NCBI GenBank assembly: GCA_000151295.1
Contig: GG745336.1
Span: 1,215,214-1,242,604 of the forward strand
Direction: 5' to 3'
Length of the DNA stretch: 27,391 nucleotides
Source: Allomyces macrogynus ATCC 38327
Taxonomy: Eukaryota; Blastocladiomycota; Blastocladiomycetes; Blastocladiales; Blastocladiaceae
Made by a program: the position numbers and the translations under genes. The notes under the pieces are model-generated. The model searched no databases and was not told the DNA's origin. It saw nothing but the letters and a program-made list of their open reading frames with translations. Of the stretch, positions 19,090 through 27,391 are shown piece after piece (positions within the stretch are counted from its first letter, which is position 1; every line of letters begins with the position of its first letter).

Positions 19090-21012
19090 ATGGAGCCCTT
19101 GCCTGCCGGATCCATGAGTGGGCCGAGTCTCGCCATGCAGCAGCAGCATCCGCAGGTATGGACGTGCTCGAGTGTGCAATTTATTTCTACGCGGCACGAC
19201 GACCTTCTCCACCGGTTTTCCGTTCGGACTTCGTGCGGTGGCGGAGTGGGGTGCCTGTTTGCTGCCGACTCGGAGCTCTGGCAATACATTCGGCCATTGA
19301 CGCTCTGTTGTCGTTCTTTCCTTCCCCATACATAACTTGTGACTATCAGGCGACTCTGCACCATTTCCATTCCCATTCGGGCGGGCACGCTGGCCATGAC
19401 CACGCCCACCATCACCATCACCACGACGACCACGCGCATACCCACGGCTCGGCATGCAGTCACGGCCATGATCATGGCCACGCGCACGCGCACGCGCACG
19501 CGCATTCGCACGACCATGCGCACGATCGCGTCCATGCGCACGATCACGGCCACTCGCACAGCCATGGTCATTCGCACGATCACCATCATGGCCCTTCGCA
19601 TTCGCATTCGCATGACCACTGCGGGCACGACCATGGCCACCAGCGCCACCACCACGACCATGCCCACGGCCACGGTCACGCACACGCGCACGGGTCGTGC
19701 GGGCACGATCATGGTCACGACCACGACCACCATGATCACCACCATCACCACGCGGTCATCGCGACACAGTCGGGCGTCCGCGTCACGTCGTGGGCACATG
19801 TCGTGCAGCATGCGCTCTCGACCAATTCGACGGAAGCGCTGTGGAGCGCCATCTTGGCTGTCGCGACCGTGGCCCTGTTCTATATTGGTCATTCCCACGG
19901 GTCGCTCGGTATGTACACCCTACACGTTCGTGACGTGGGCGTGCCGCCAAATGGGGAGACTGACGGTCATCCTGCCGTAGCATTACAATCCTACGCGTTC
20001 CTGTTCCTGTTTGATCTCGGCGGGCTCGGCAATGTGCTCTTCTCGTCGTGCCTGTCGAACGGGCTTGTTGTTGCCAAGGACCCGGGGCACTACAGTTTCG
20101 GGTACGCGATTCGCACCTTCTTCACTTTTTTCGGGCGCAATGCTGACCAAATTTGTGGTTCATTGCGTAGTGTCCAGCGGCTCGAGGTCGTTTACGCGTT
20201 CTGCAACGCCCTCTCGCTCCTGTTTGGCGGCATGTACGCGCTCAAGGAGTCGCTCGAGCATGTTTTGCAGCCCGAGGAGCACGCCGAGCACGTCGGGTAC
20301 GGGTGAACTTAACCGGGGATTGCTACACTCGCTTCACTCACACTCGGTCTATCAACGTAGGAGCGTCTCGGCCCTGATTCCCATCGCCTTTGCCGCGGTG
20401 GGCATCGCCGGCACGGTCTTTGCCAAGATTCACCATCAGTACCATAACCGTACGCTCGCCCTCGCCCATTCCCCCCACCTCCAGTCCCCCACACTCACCC
20501 ACCTCCCGTCTCCTTCAGTCACCACACGCACCCACCCTACCGACTGGCCGCACCACCCGTCCATCCAAGCACACATCCTCGCGTCCCTCATCCTCATCGC
20601 CCGCGTCTGGGTGCAGGCCATGTACGCGACCGCGCCCGCACGCACCGTCGTGCACGTCGTCCCCGTGATCGACGCCGCCGCGGCCGCGGCCGTCGGCGTG
20701 TTCGTCCTGATGCGCCGTGCCGCCCCCCTCGCGGCGGCCACGGGCCACTTGCTCCTGCAAGCGACCGACGACGCGGATACCGTCGCGCGCGTCTGTACGC
20801 AAATTGCGGCCGACCCGGACGTGGCCCAGATTTTGGGCGTGCAGTGCTGGCGCGCGGCGTGGCGGCATCGCGTCGGCAGTTTGCACGTGCAGGTGCGGGC
20901 AGGCGCGGATCCCGCGGCGGTGCGCGCGAGGGCACATGCGGTGTTGGCGGGGTCGCCGGTCGCGGGCGAGTGGTTTGTGCAGACGGAGAAGGGTGGGCAC
21001 CAGTGGATTTGA
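19090..21012 (+). CDS. ZnT6/Zrg17-like cation diffusion facilitator, His-rich N-terminus
   Basis: Subunit of a secretory-pathway zinc transporter. In animals ZnT6, and in yeast Zrg17, are transport-inactive partners of ZnT5 or Msc2. Exons 19090-19155, 19350-19908, 19981-20101, 20171-20296 and 20361-21012 give 507 residues, all joins in frame. After 22 residues comes a cytosolic-type stretch of about 130 residues that is roughly half His, in HDH/HSHGH runs. Then SLALQSYAFLFLFDLGGLGNVLF replaces the canonical metal-site helix (no HxxxD); HYSFGVQRLEVVYAFCNALSLLFGGMYALKE follows (split here as HYSFGVQRLEV and KESLEH), then VIDAAAAAAVGVF and GHLLLQATDD. The C-terminal domain ends with RVGSLHVQVRAGAD, as in ZnT6. 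Intron 1 is long (194 nt) with a pyrimidine tract; the others are 64-72 nt. A loop TLTHLPSPSVTTRTH separates later helices. Confidence 0.88.
19362..19755 (+). repeat. His-codon-rich low-complexity tract
   Basis: Irregular CAT/CAC-rich repeats (CACGACCATGGC-like and CACGCGCACGCG units) encode the His-rich domain of the transporter. Units vary in order and in codon use, so this is older and less homogenised than the QQHS tract. All other frames across it stay open as shadows on both strands. Confidence 0.9.
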
Positions 21013-21400
21013 GGAGATTTGGCCATGGTTTTAAATAGACTTGTTTGTTGGAACGGTTGGCACACGCGATGTCGCGACAGAAAATGGGTAGAAAGGGCTT
21101 CATCCAACGCGCCAGCAACCAGATCAAGAGGAATCAAGCAGAGTAGAACAAACGTCGAGCAGCAACAGCATGGGGGGAAATAAACAAAGTGAAAGATGTG
21201 TCGTCGTGTGCCGTCGATGCCACTGGTCCGACAAAGGACAAGACGATCAAGGGGCAAATCAACAAGGCAAATCAGAAATGAAGGGAGAGCTCGGTAAGGT
21301 ATCCCGCGTCAAATGTGTGGAGCGAGCAACTCGAGAACGAAATGCAGGAAAAACAAAATCAAAAGGATATCAACAGTCCTCGGCCGCGCCCGAGGTTTAG
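21013..21400. other. Convergent intergenic region
   Basis: 3' flanks of the zinc transporter gene (plus) and the four-RRM gene (minus). It is more A-rich on the plus strand than its surroundings (about 21120-21380). No gene seen. Confidence 0.6.
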
Positions 21401-23652
21401 TCACGCCAACTCGATCATCTCCTGTGCGACCGCGCCGTCGACGCTCTCGTCTTCCTCCCCCTCCACGTCGTACGCGGACGCTGCCCCTGCCGCTGCCGGC
21501 ATGGCCTTCGGGTTCGTGCGCCGGTCGCGCTGCACCGTGACCGCGCGCCCGTGCAGCAGCTTTCCGTGCAACTTGGCGATCGCGAGTGCGGCCACTTCCT
21601 CCGGGTCCACGTCAGCGGCATCGACCATCCCGACCGTATCCGCATGTTCCGGATCGATCCCACCAATTGCGACCAGCGCGTACATGGCATTCGGCTTGTG
21701 GAAGACGTTGCGCAACACGATCCGGCCCACGGGAAGGAACCCGTGCGTGCGCACCCAGTTGCGCACCTCGTACCACTTGGTCTTGCTGCTGAGCCCGCCG
21801 CAGTAGATCGAGATCGTCGGCTTGGATTCGACGGCACTCGTGTCCATCTTCTCCACCGCCTTGTCCCCAGCCTTGGCTTCGCTGGCGTCGCTGGGAAGCA
21901 CGAGCGTCGCCGACGACGACGCGGCCGATGCCGGCGCGAGCGACGACATGGACTTGGGCTCGTACCCAGGCGGGTACGTCAAGTCGCGCGCCGGTGCCGT
22001 CGCGTCGTTGGACGTCGTGCCCATGGCCTTGCTATCGAACCCGAACCCGGGCGGTGGGGTCACGGTCTGAGCAGAGGTCGTCGCCTCCGATGCCTCAGCA
22101 GCCTCGTCTTGCTTCTGCTGCTCCTGCGACGCGTGCTGCCGCTGCTGCGTCTGCTGCGGGGCCTGGCCGTCCGGGCGGCGCTTGCCGCGCATGTCAGGCG
22201 AGAACCGCGACACCTCGATTTTCCGCCCGCCGAGAACGAGCCCATTCAATTCCGCCAGCGCGCGCTCCACGTCCTCGACCGACGATAGCACGACCGTGCC
22301 GTACCCGCGGTGCAAGATCGGCGTCGACTCGCGCGCGCCGCCGGTTTCCCCCTGCTGCCCCTCCTCTTGACTCCCCCGGCGCGCGCCACGCACCAAATGT
22401 CCCGGAATCCGATCATAAAAAGAATGCGGCGCCGGGATCAAATTGACCGACTTGACGGCAAACCCGTGATCCTCGAACACCGCGCGCACGCGCGCGCGCT
22501 TGGTTGTCATCGGGATCCCGGACACCCACAGAGTCTCGTGCACCGTGCCGTGCATGTAATGCGAGCGCACTTTCACGACGCGACCGGGCACGCCCAAGTC
22601 CATGCCGTGCAGCGCCTGCGCAACGTCGCGCGCATCCTGCACCGACAGGAGCGTCACAGCCGCTTGGCCCAATGGTTTGCCCGACTCTCGGTCGGTGGCC
22701 AAGTCGACGTGCGAGACGGCCACGTTGGTCTCGGATTCGATCAGGTGCTTGATGTCGCGCCACGCGAGGTCGTACGGGAGGTTGCCGATCCACAGGACGT
22801 GGCTCTGGATCGCGGCCACGTCGAGCGGCTCGTTGGCCGACGGACGCGTACGGTGCGTCGACGTGGTGGTGGAGTCGGTGGACGCGGACGGCACGCCGGT
22901 GCGTGCCGCCGCGGCGGGTTTCCGCTTTTTGGTGTGCGTGGGGCGCGTCGTCGACGCGTTTCCTGCCGCCGCCGCACTGGGCTCGGTGGCCGTCGCCGCG
23001 TCGGCCGTCGGCGCCGGCGCATCGGTCACGCCATCACTCCCGCTCGCAACCGAGACGCGCGTCGTCGCCGTCGCCGTCGACGTGGTTGTCGCGGCAGGTG
23101 CCGTATGCGGCCGTTTCCCGGCCTTGTGCCCGAGCGTGCGGTCGAAGACGACGCGAATTTGCTGCCCCTGGAAGTCGGACCGGTTGAACCGCTCTACACC
23201 GCGAAAGAGTCAGCCCGGGATTGATCGTGAATGCGTGTGGAATGAACGAAAGTACGCACTCAGCGCCTCGTGCGCGCCCTCCTCATCCCGAAACGCGACA
23301 AACGCGGTGCCGAGCTGGTGGCCATCGGCGTCGACTTGCACGTCGACGCGGTCGATCGCGCCGGCGGCGCCGAGGAACTCGCCGAGGTCCTTAGGCTGCG
23401 TCGGGATCGGCAGCTAAAAGGGGGAATGATCGTCAGTCTTGGTTCGTCGATTTGGGATTGATCGCGAATGACTTGCCGACGCACCTTGCTCACAAAGACA
23501 AAGCGCGACGGCGTGACCGTCTGGCGCAGAGCACGGAACGGACGCGGCGCCTTGGTGGAGGATGATGGTTTGTCGGCAGAGGCCGCAGATACGGTGACGG
23601 GCGACGCGGGCGACACGGGTGCGGATGCGGGGGGAGCGTCGGCGGCAGACAT
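21401..23652 (-). CDS. RNA-binding protein with four RRM domains
   Basis: Exons 23652-23485, 23413-23260 and 23193-21401 give 704 residues; introns are 71 and 66 nt, both with donor GTGCGT. RRM1 (about 48-130) is split by both introns: RNP2-like RFVFVSKLPIP and RNP1-like GTAFVAFRDEE. A linker rich in Ala/Thr with a KKRKP basic patch follows. RRM2 (about 240-320): SHVLWIGNLPYDL and GQAAVTLLSV. RRM3 (about 325-430): ETLWVSGIPMTT and GYGTVVLSSV, with a Gly/Glu-rich insert between strands. A Q-rich linker has two related motifs, PPPGFGFDSKAM and YPPGYEPKSM. RRM4 (about 560-670): TISIYCGGLSSKT and AMYALVAIGG, also with an insert. The C-terminus is acidic. I do not recognise an orthologous family; the target RNA is unknown. 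It is probably nuclear. It diverges from the ALKBH7-like gene. Confidence 0.9.
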
Positions 23653-23965
23653 GGTGGCGCGTCCGTCCAGGGATCCAGGGAATATGCGGGGAACGGAAGC
23701 GCGAATTCGTCGGGATGGGGATGGGGTGGGCGAGTGGACGAGCAGACGGGCGGGACAGCAAGCGGACGGCGCGTCGTGGCGGGCGTCACGTTGGTGGAAA
23801 CGAGATGAGGGTTGGGCGTTGATCAAGGCAGCCTGCGCTTCGTCTCGTTGAAGCGAGCGAAAACGCGTGCTACGGCAAGCGCTTGCGGTGGGTAGACAGC
23901 GCCGAGCGGGTGTCGGACAAGCGGGCGAGCGGACAAAGAGCACGGAAGGTTGGTTGGTTTCCTTG

Positions 23966-23967
<2 letters not shown>

Positions 23968-24006
<39 letters not shown>
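23968..24006 (+). repeat. (GTC)13 trinucleotide microsatellite
   Basis: Thirteen uninterrupted GTC units in the divergent promoter. Likely length-polymorphic between strains. Confidence 0.95.
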
Positions 24007-24208
24007 TTCGAGGTTGGCAGTGGAGGACTGAAGATGGTGGGAGCGACTTGGTGTGCACGGCCGTCAGGCGTCTGCTGCCTGCCTGCGTTCGACTCGAACG
24101 GCGATCACACGCGTCTCTCACGTGCATTCACAAGCAACCAGGGCCGTCTCGCAGCGAGACAACCGCCTCCACCACAACCTTGCGGCCGCACGCTGCGATC
24201 GACCAGCA

Positions 24209-24222
24209 CGTACGCGCGTACG
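24209..24222. promoter_or_regulatory. Perfect palindrome CGTACGCGCGTACG
   Basis: Fourteen bases that read identically on both strands, 45 nt upstream of the ALKBH7-like start codon. A site for a dimeric DNA-binding protein is possible. In this CG-rich DNA a chance origin cannot be excluded from one copy. Confidence 0.45.
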
Positions 24223-24266
24223 CGGAGCTAAATTCAAGGGAACACGCTCAACCTGCTGCAACGAAC

Positions 24267-25291
24267 ATGCTCTCTCAGATCTTACCGCGGCCTGCTGCCG
24301 CGCGCTTACCCCCCCGGTTTGAGGACTTAAAATTACTGACATTAAGAGTTACGAAAACTCATTTCGATGGACCTGCATCGCCGCTGCAAGCACCAAAGTC
24401 TGCAACTCTGCCCGTCGCCGACAGTCGAGCACAAATCCACCCGCTCAAGCATCATCTGACCATCTCAAGCCAGAGCACGTCCCCGTTACCTTCCCACCGG
24501 ACCTGCCCGCACACTACCGCGCGCAAATCGGCCACTTGCGCAATGTCATCACGCCAGCCGAACACGACTTTCTCGTGGACCTGTGTCGCCGCAAGCTCAA
24601 GCGCGCGCCCTTTCTGAACGCACACTTTGATAAAGTCAATTCGGGGTACCGCGAACAGTCGGTCTCGCACTGGTGCGTCGGCGTCGGTGAATCGCCGAAG
24701 AAAACGATAAGCGCGCACGAGCCATTCTCGACCGGTTTCGCGCGATCTTGGCCGAGTCCGTCGGGAACAAGAACCGTGCTGACCGATTCGGCGGGATTCA
24801 GTGGTTGCCCGATCACATCTTGGAGCTGAATGCGGACGGCATGATTGGCGCACATGTCGACCATTTGCCGGTACGTATCTGTGATCGTTTCCGCGACATG
24901 TGCATGATTGAGCTGCCAATCTGACTGGCGTTGCAGTTTTCAGGCATCCGGCTCGATTGTCGCCGCGCTGAGTCTCGTCTCGCCGACCCCAATCGTCTTC
25001 CAGCACACCAAGCGGCCCGCCTGGACCATCGAGTTGACCGCGGAACCGTGATCACTGTATTTCCAACGGTACACGCTCACTTCTCCACCGGTTGGTTTGC
25101 CGTTTGGCTGACGATTGCGGCTGTGCCCACGCATTCTCAGCGACGACCTACGATACGACTTCACCCACGCCGTACCCAAACCGTCCGGCCAAGGCCGCGT
25201 TTCGGTCATGTTCCGCGACAAGCACCTCGGTCCCGCCAAGGGCAAGTGCGCGTCGGACGGCATGGCTAGCATGGGATCGCCATCGTACTGA
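24267..25291 (+). CDS. ALKBH7-like Fe(II)/2-oxoglutarate dioxygenase, in-frame TGA
   Basis: Mitochondrial AlkB-family protein. Exons 24267-24423, 24474 to about 24700, about 24736-24870, 24944-25068 and 25141-25291. The N-terminus (MLSQILPRPAAARLPPRF) suits an import signal. Motifs in order: NVITPAEHDFLVDLCRRKL, SGYREQSVSHW, IQWLPDHILELNADG, HVDHLP with the HxD iron ligands, GSIVAALSLVSPTPIVF, then LRYDFTHAV with the distal iron His and GRVSVMFRD with the 2-oxoglutarate Arg. Intron 2 is small (best fit 35 nt, donor GTGAAT, acceptor CACGAG) and its edges are uncertain. In exon 4 codon TGA (25049-25051) stands where the family has Gly in EPGSLY. Either the frame is broken there, the base is an error, or splicing uses donor GTGATC at 25048, which keeps frame but drops the SLYFQR strand. 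Confidence 0.8.
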
Positions 25292-25336
25292 TCCATCGCG
25301 ACCAAAACGAGTTTGGACGAGAAGAAGAGCGGCTGT

Positions 25337-25342
25337 AATAAA
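25337..25342 (+). terminator. Candidate polyadenylation signal AATAAA
   Basis: AATAAA lies 46 nt after the ALKBH7-like stop codon, inside an A-rich stretch. Position and orientation fit its 3' end. A further AATAAA lies near 25425. Confidence 0.35.
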
Positions 25343-25536
25343 AATAATCGATAGAGAAAAGCCGCCGTGGCCCGAGACTACTACAACAAATACAAGACGA
25401 AACCAAAAGCACAAGATATAAAATAAAGAGCACACGCGAAATCAACAGGAGGGGCGACGATGGGGTAATGCGAGGAGCAGCGCAGCAGTCGACGACACGC
25501 ACAAACGAGCCAACCAACACCGACCAACGAACAAAC

Positions 25537-26355
25537 TTAAATCTTGAGCCCGCCCGCCTTGGTGGCGATCCGTTGCACATGCTCGTCCGTGACGCCATTG
25601 GCCGTGCGCAACTCCGTGACGAACGCGACAAAGAGCTTGTCGAGCTGCGGAATGTCCATCTTCATGTCCTCGTAGTACTCCATGAAGTCGTTGTCGGCAA
25701 GCGCCGCGACCATGTCGTCGGCCGAGACAATGCCCTCGTTGATGGTCATGGCCAGCGCCTTGCCAAACAACGTGGCCTCGGGCTCCTTCTTCTCCGTGAC
25801 GAGCTCGAGCGACCGCATGATCAGACCCGGCAAGTACTTGGTGATCTTCTTGACGTCGTCGACAAACTCGGACGCCTCCTTGCTCGAGAGCATGTTCTTG
25901 ACAATCGCCTCGGCCTTGGCCGACACCTCGTCCTCGGACATCTCCGGCTGCTCCTCGACGGGCACGGCGCCGTTCGCCGGTTTGGCCGGTGCGGCCGCCT
26001 CGGTCTCGGCCTCGGGCTCCGGCACCGTCTCAGCAGCCTGCGCATCCGACGGCGACGCCTCGGTCGACGGCGGCTCTTCGTCCTGGTTCTGTTGCTCCTC
26101 CATGTGGTGGAACATGTCGAACAAGTTGACCGTCGTCTTCTTGGGGGGATCCTGCTGCTGCCGCGCACCACCACGGCGGCCGCCGGTGCCCGACGCCTGC
26201 CGGTCGTTGCGTCCACCCTGGTCACCACCACGGCCGAACCGTGACGCCTTGGCTGGGTCACGACGGCGGCCCTGCGATGACGCCGACGGCGATGCGATCC
26301 AGCCATCGGCATTGGCCTCGTTGCGGCGCGGCTGCCCACGCGTCGAGCCACCAGC

Positions 26356-26386
<31 letters not shown>

Positions 26387-27391
26387 CTGTTCTGGCGCTG
26401 CGTGCCCGCCGACGACCCGACGGGAGTCGGCACGACCGACGCGTCCTTGCGCCACCCGGCAGCGCGCAAGTCAATCAAATCGGCAATCGCGAACCGCAGA
26501 CGCGAGAGGATTGCCTCATTTTCCTTGGCCTGCGCGAGCAGGGCAAACCACTGCGCGACGAGCTGCGGGTCGAGTGAGGCGTCGACGCCGCGGCCAATGG
26601 TAGCGAGTAGCGTGAGCGCGCACTCAATATCCTCCTGCTTGGGTTCCGACTGAATGCTCGACACGAGCTGCGTGACGATCATGGAAATGACCTTTTTCGA
26701 GACGACGCCCGAGTTGTAGAGTTCGGCGACAAACCGCATGTTACCAAGCGCCTTGGTCTTGATCTTGACGACCGCCTCGTACTCTTCCTCGGTCATTTGC
26801 GGCTTCTCCGTCCACGACGGCCGCGTCTCAAACTGGCGCTGGCACGCCATGATAATTAGCTTGCGCACGTGCGCGCCCATGGCGCGCTTCGACGCCTCGT
26901 CCTCCTCGACCTCCTCGGGCAACGGCGCGTTCTGGCAATAATGCAGCGTCAACTTGGCGTAGAGCGACGCGTACTTGGGTTCCTCAAACGACTTGCGGAC
27001 CAGCAAGCCGCACACGGCCGTAACCGCCTCCATAAACTTGGGCTTGAACAAAAACTTGTCCTTGAGCCGGTCATAGTTCTCGGGCGACAATTTGTTCAGC
27101 AACCCGCGCGTCTTCTTCTCCATGAGCGCAATGTACTCGGCCTCGTCCTCGGGCACTTCGTCGAGCGCCTTGCGGTCCAAGTTCGAAACCAACGGGACTT
27201 GGACTTCTCGAGCGGCTAGGGGTCCTCAGGAGCATCTTCCACCTCACGAGCGGGCGGGTGCCCGCGGATCGGGATACCGTAAGGGAACCGAGGGGCCACG
27301 GGGCGATACGGCCGCGAATACTCTCGCAATAAAGGTAGAAATGGTGAGCCGGCTCCCGGAGATTAATGAGGATGAAATTTCTTTTCCGCGG
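25537..27391 (-). CDS. eIF4G, C-terminal part (5' truncated by window edge)
   Basis: Scaffold of the cap-binding complex eIF4F, which recruits eIF4A, eIF3 and the small ribosomal subunit to mRNA. Main exon 27215-25537 (559 codons). The MIF4G domain begins near the exon start (MEKKTRGLLNKLSPENYDRL) and runs through LYAKLTLHYCQNAPLP, LGNMRFVAELYNSGVVSKKV and a C-terminal LRFAIADLIDLR. A linker of Arg/Gly/Ser/Asn with acidic parts follows, then an MA3 domain (KAEAIVKNMLSSKEASEFVDD, TLFGKALAMTINEG) to the end TKAGGLKI, TAA stop. Upstream, a 32 nt intron (27247-27216, donor GTGAGG, acceptor CCCTAG) joins in frame to an open segment 27248-27362 with YRPVAPRFPYGIPIRG. That segment has no Met, so the N-terminus lies outside the window. 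There is no ATG before MIF4G in the main exon. Confidence 0.93.

Larger units (their letters stand above)
23653..24266. promoter_or_regulatory. Divergent promoter of the RRM and ALKBH7-like genes
   Basis: About 610 bp between two diverging start codons. It contains a (GTC)13 microsatellite (23968-24006) and a perfect 14-bp palindrome (24209-24222) 45 nt before the ALKBH7-like ATG. No TATA box seen. Confidence 0.55.

Noticed and set aside
19020..19898. Long minus-strand frame rich in Val, Met and Arg opposite the His-rich domain
   Set aside because: It is the shadow of CAT/CAC repeats; the plus strand has CDF motifs and correct splice joins.
27193..27240. Possible frameshift before MIF4G (PLEKSKSRW in another frame)
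   Set aside because: A 32 nt intron with donor GTGAGG and acceptor CCCTAG gives continuous frame without any indel.
1..27391. tRNA genes, CRISPR arrays, transposons or viral insertions
   Set aside because: I found no tRNA box pairs, no regularly spaced repeats with unique spacers, and no transposase, reverse transcriptase or capsid motifs.

Overview
This is eukaryotic nuclear DNA: GC-rich, densely packed, with many short GT-AG introns. I rebuilt thirteen protein genes or gene parts by joining exons so that reading frame and known family motifs stay continuous across every junction; no transcript data were available. The gene content suggests an early-diverging, possibly flagellated fungus (Blastocladiomycota- or chytrid-like). 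It combines a GEP4-type PGP phosphatase, methylmalonyl-CoA epimerase, an ALKBH7-like protein, an MITF-like bHLH-zipper factor and a ZnT6/Zrg17-like transporter, plus one tentative TMEM231-like (ciliary) protein. The taxonomic placement is inference.

Layout. Positions 1-1248 hold no secure gene, only a weak candidate at 511-999. A minus-strand spliced gene (1249-2360) may be TMEM231-like. ADAT1 tRNA adenosine deaminase (minus, 3262-4928) and GEP4 (plus, 5110-6150) diverge from a promoter of about 180 bp. They are followed on the plus strand by methylmalonyl-CoA epimerase (6762-7585), an unknown proline-rich nuclear-type protein (8531-9167), an intronless F-box/LRR-like protein (10197-11801) and a glutamine-rich repeat protein (12884-14044). 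The last faces, tail to tail, an AT-hook/bHLH-zipper transcription factor (minus, 14634-16734). A Coa1/Tim21-like mitochondrial protein (minus, 17491-18631) diverges from a histidine-rich ZnT6/Zrg17-like zinc transporter subunit (plus, 19090-21012). That transporter converges on a four-RRM RNA-binding protein (minus, 21401-23652), which in turn diverges from an ALKBH7-like dioxygenase (plus, 24267-25291). The window ends in the 3' part of eIF4G (minus, 25537 to the edge).

The genes do not form a single pathway. Four products look mitochondrial (GEP4, MCEE, Coa1/Tim21-like, ALKBH7-like) and several are housekeeping (tRNA editing, translation initiation, zinc loading of the secretory pathway). 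The most unusual signals are in gene architecture: a 5' splice-site pattern GT-N-C-G instead of GTAAGT, a set of 32-37 nt introns, exons of 25 and 28 nt, and an in-frame TGA at a conserved glycine codon of the ALKBH7-like gene.
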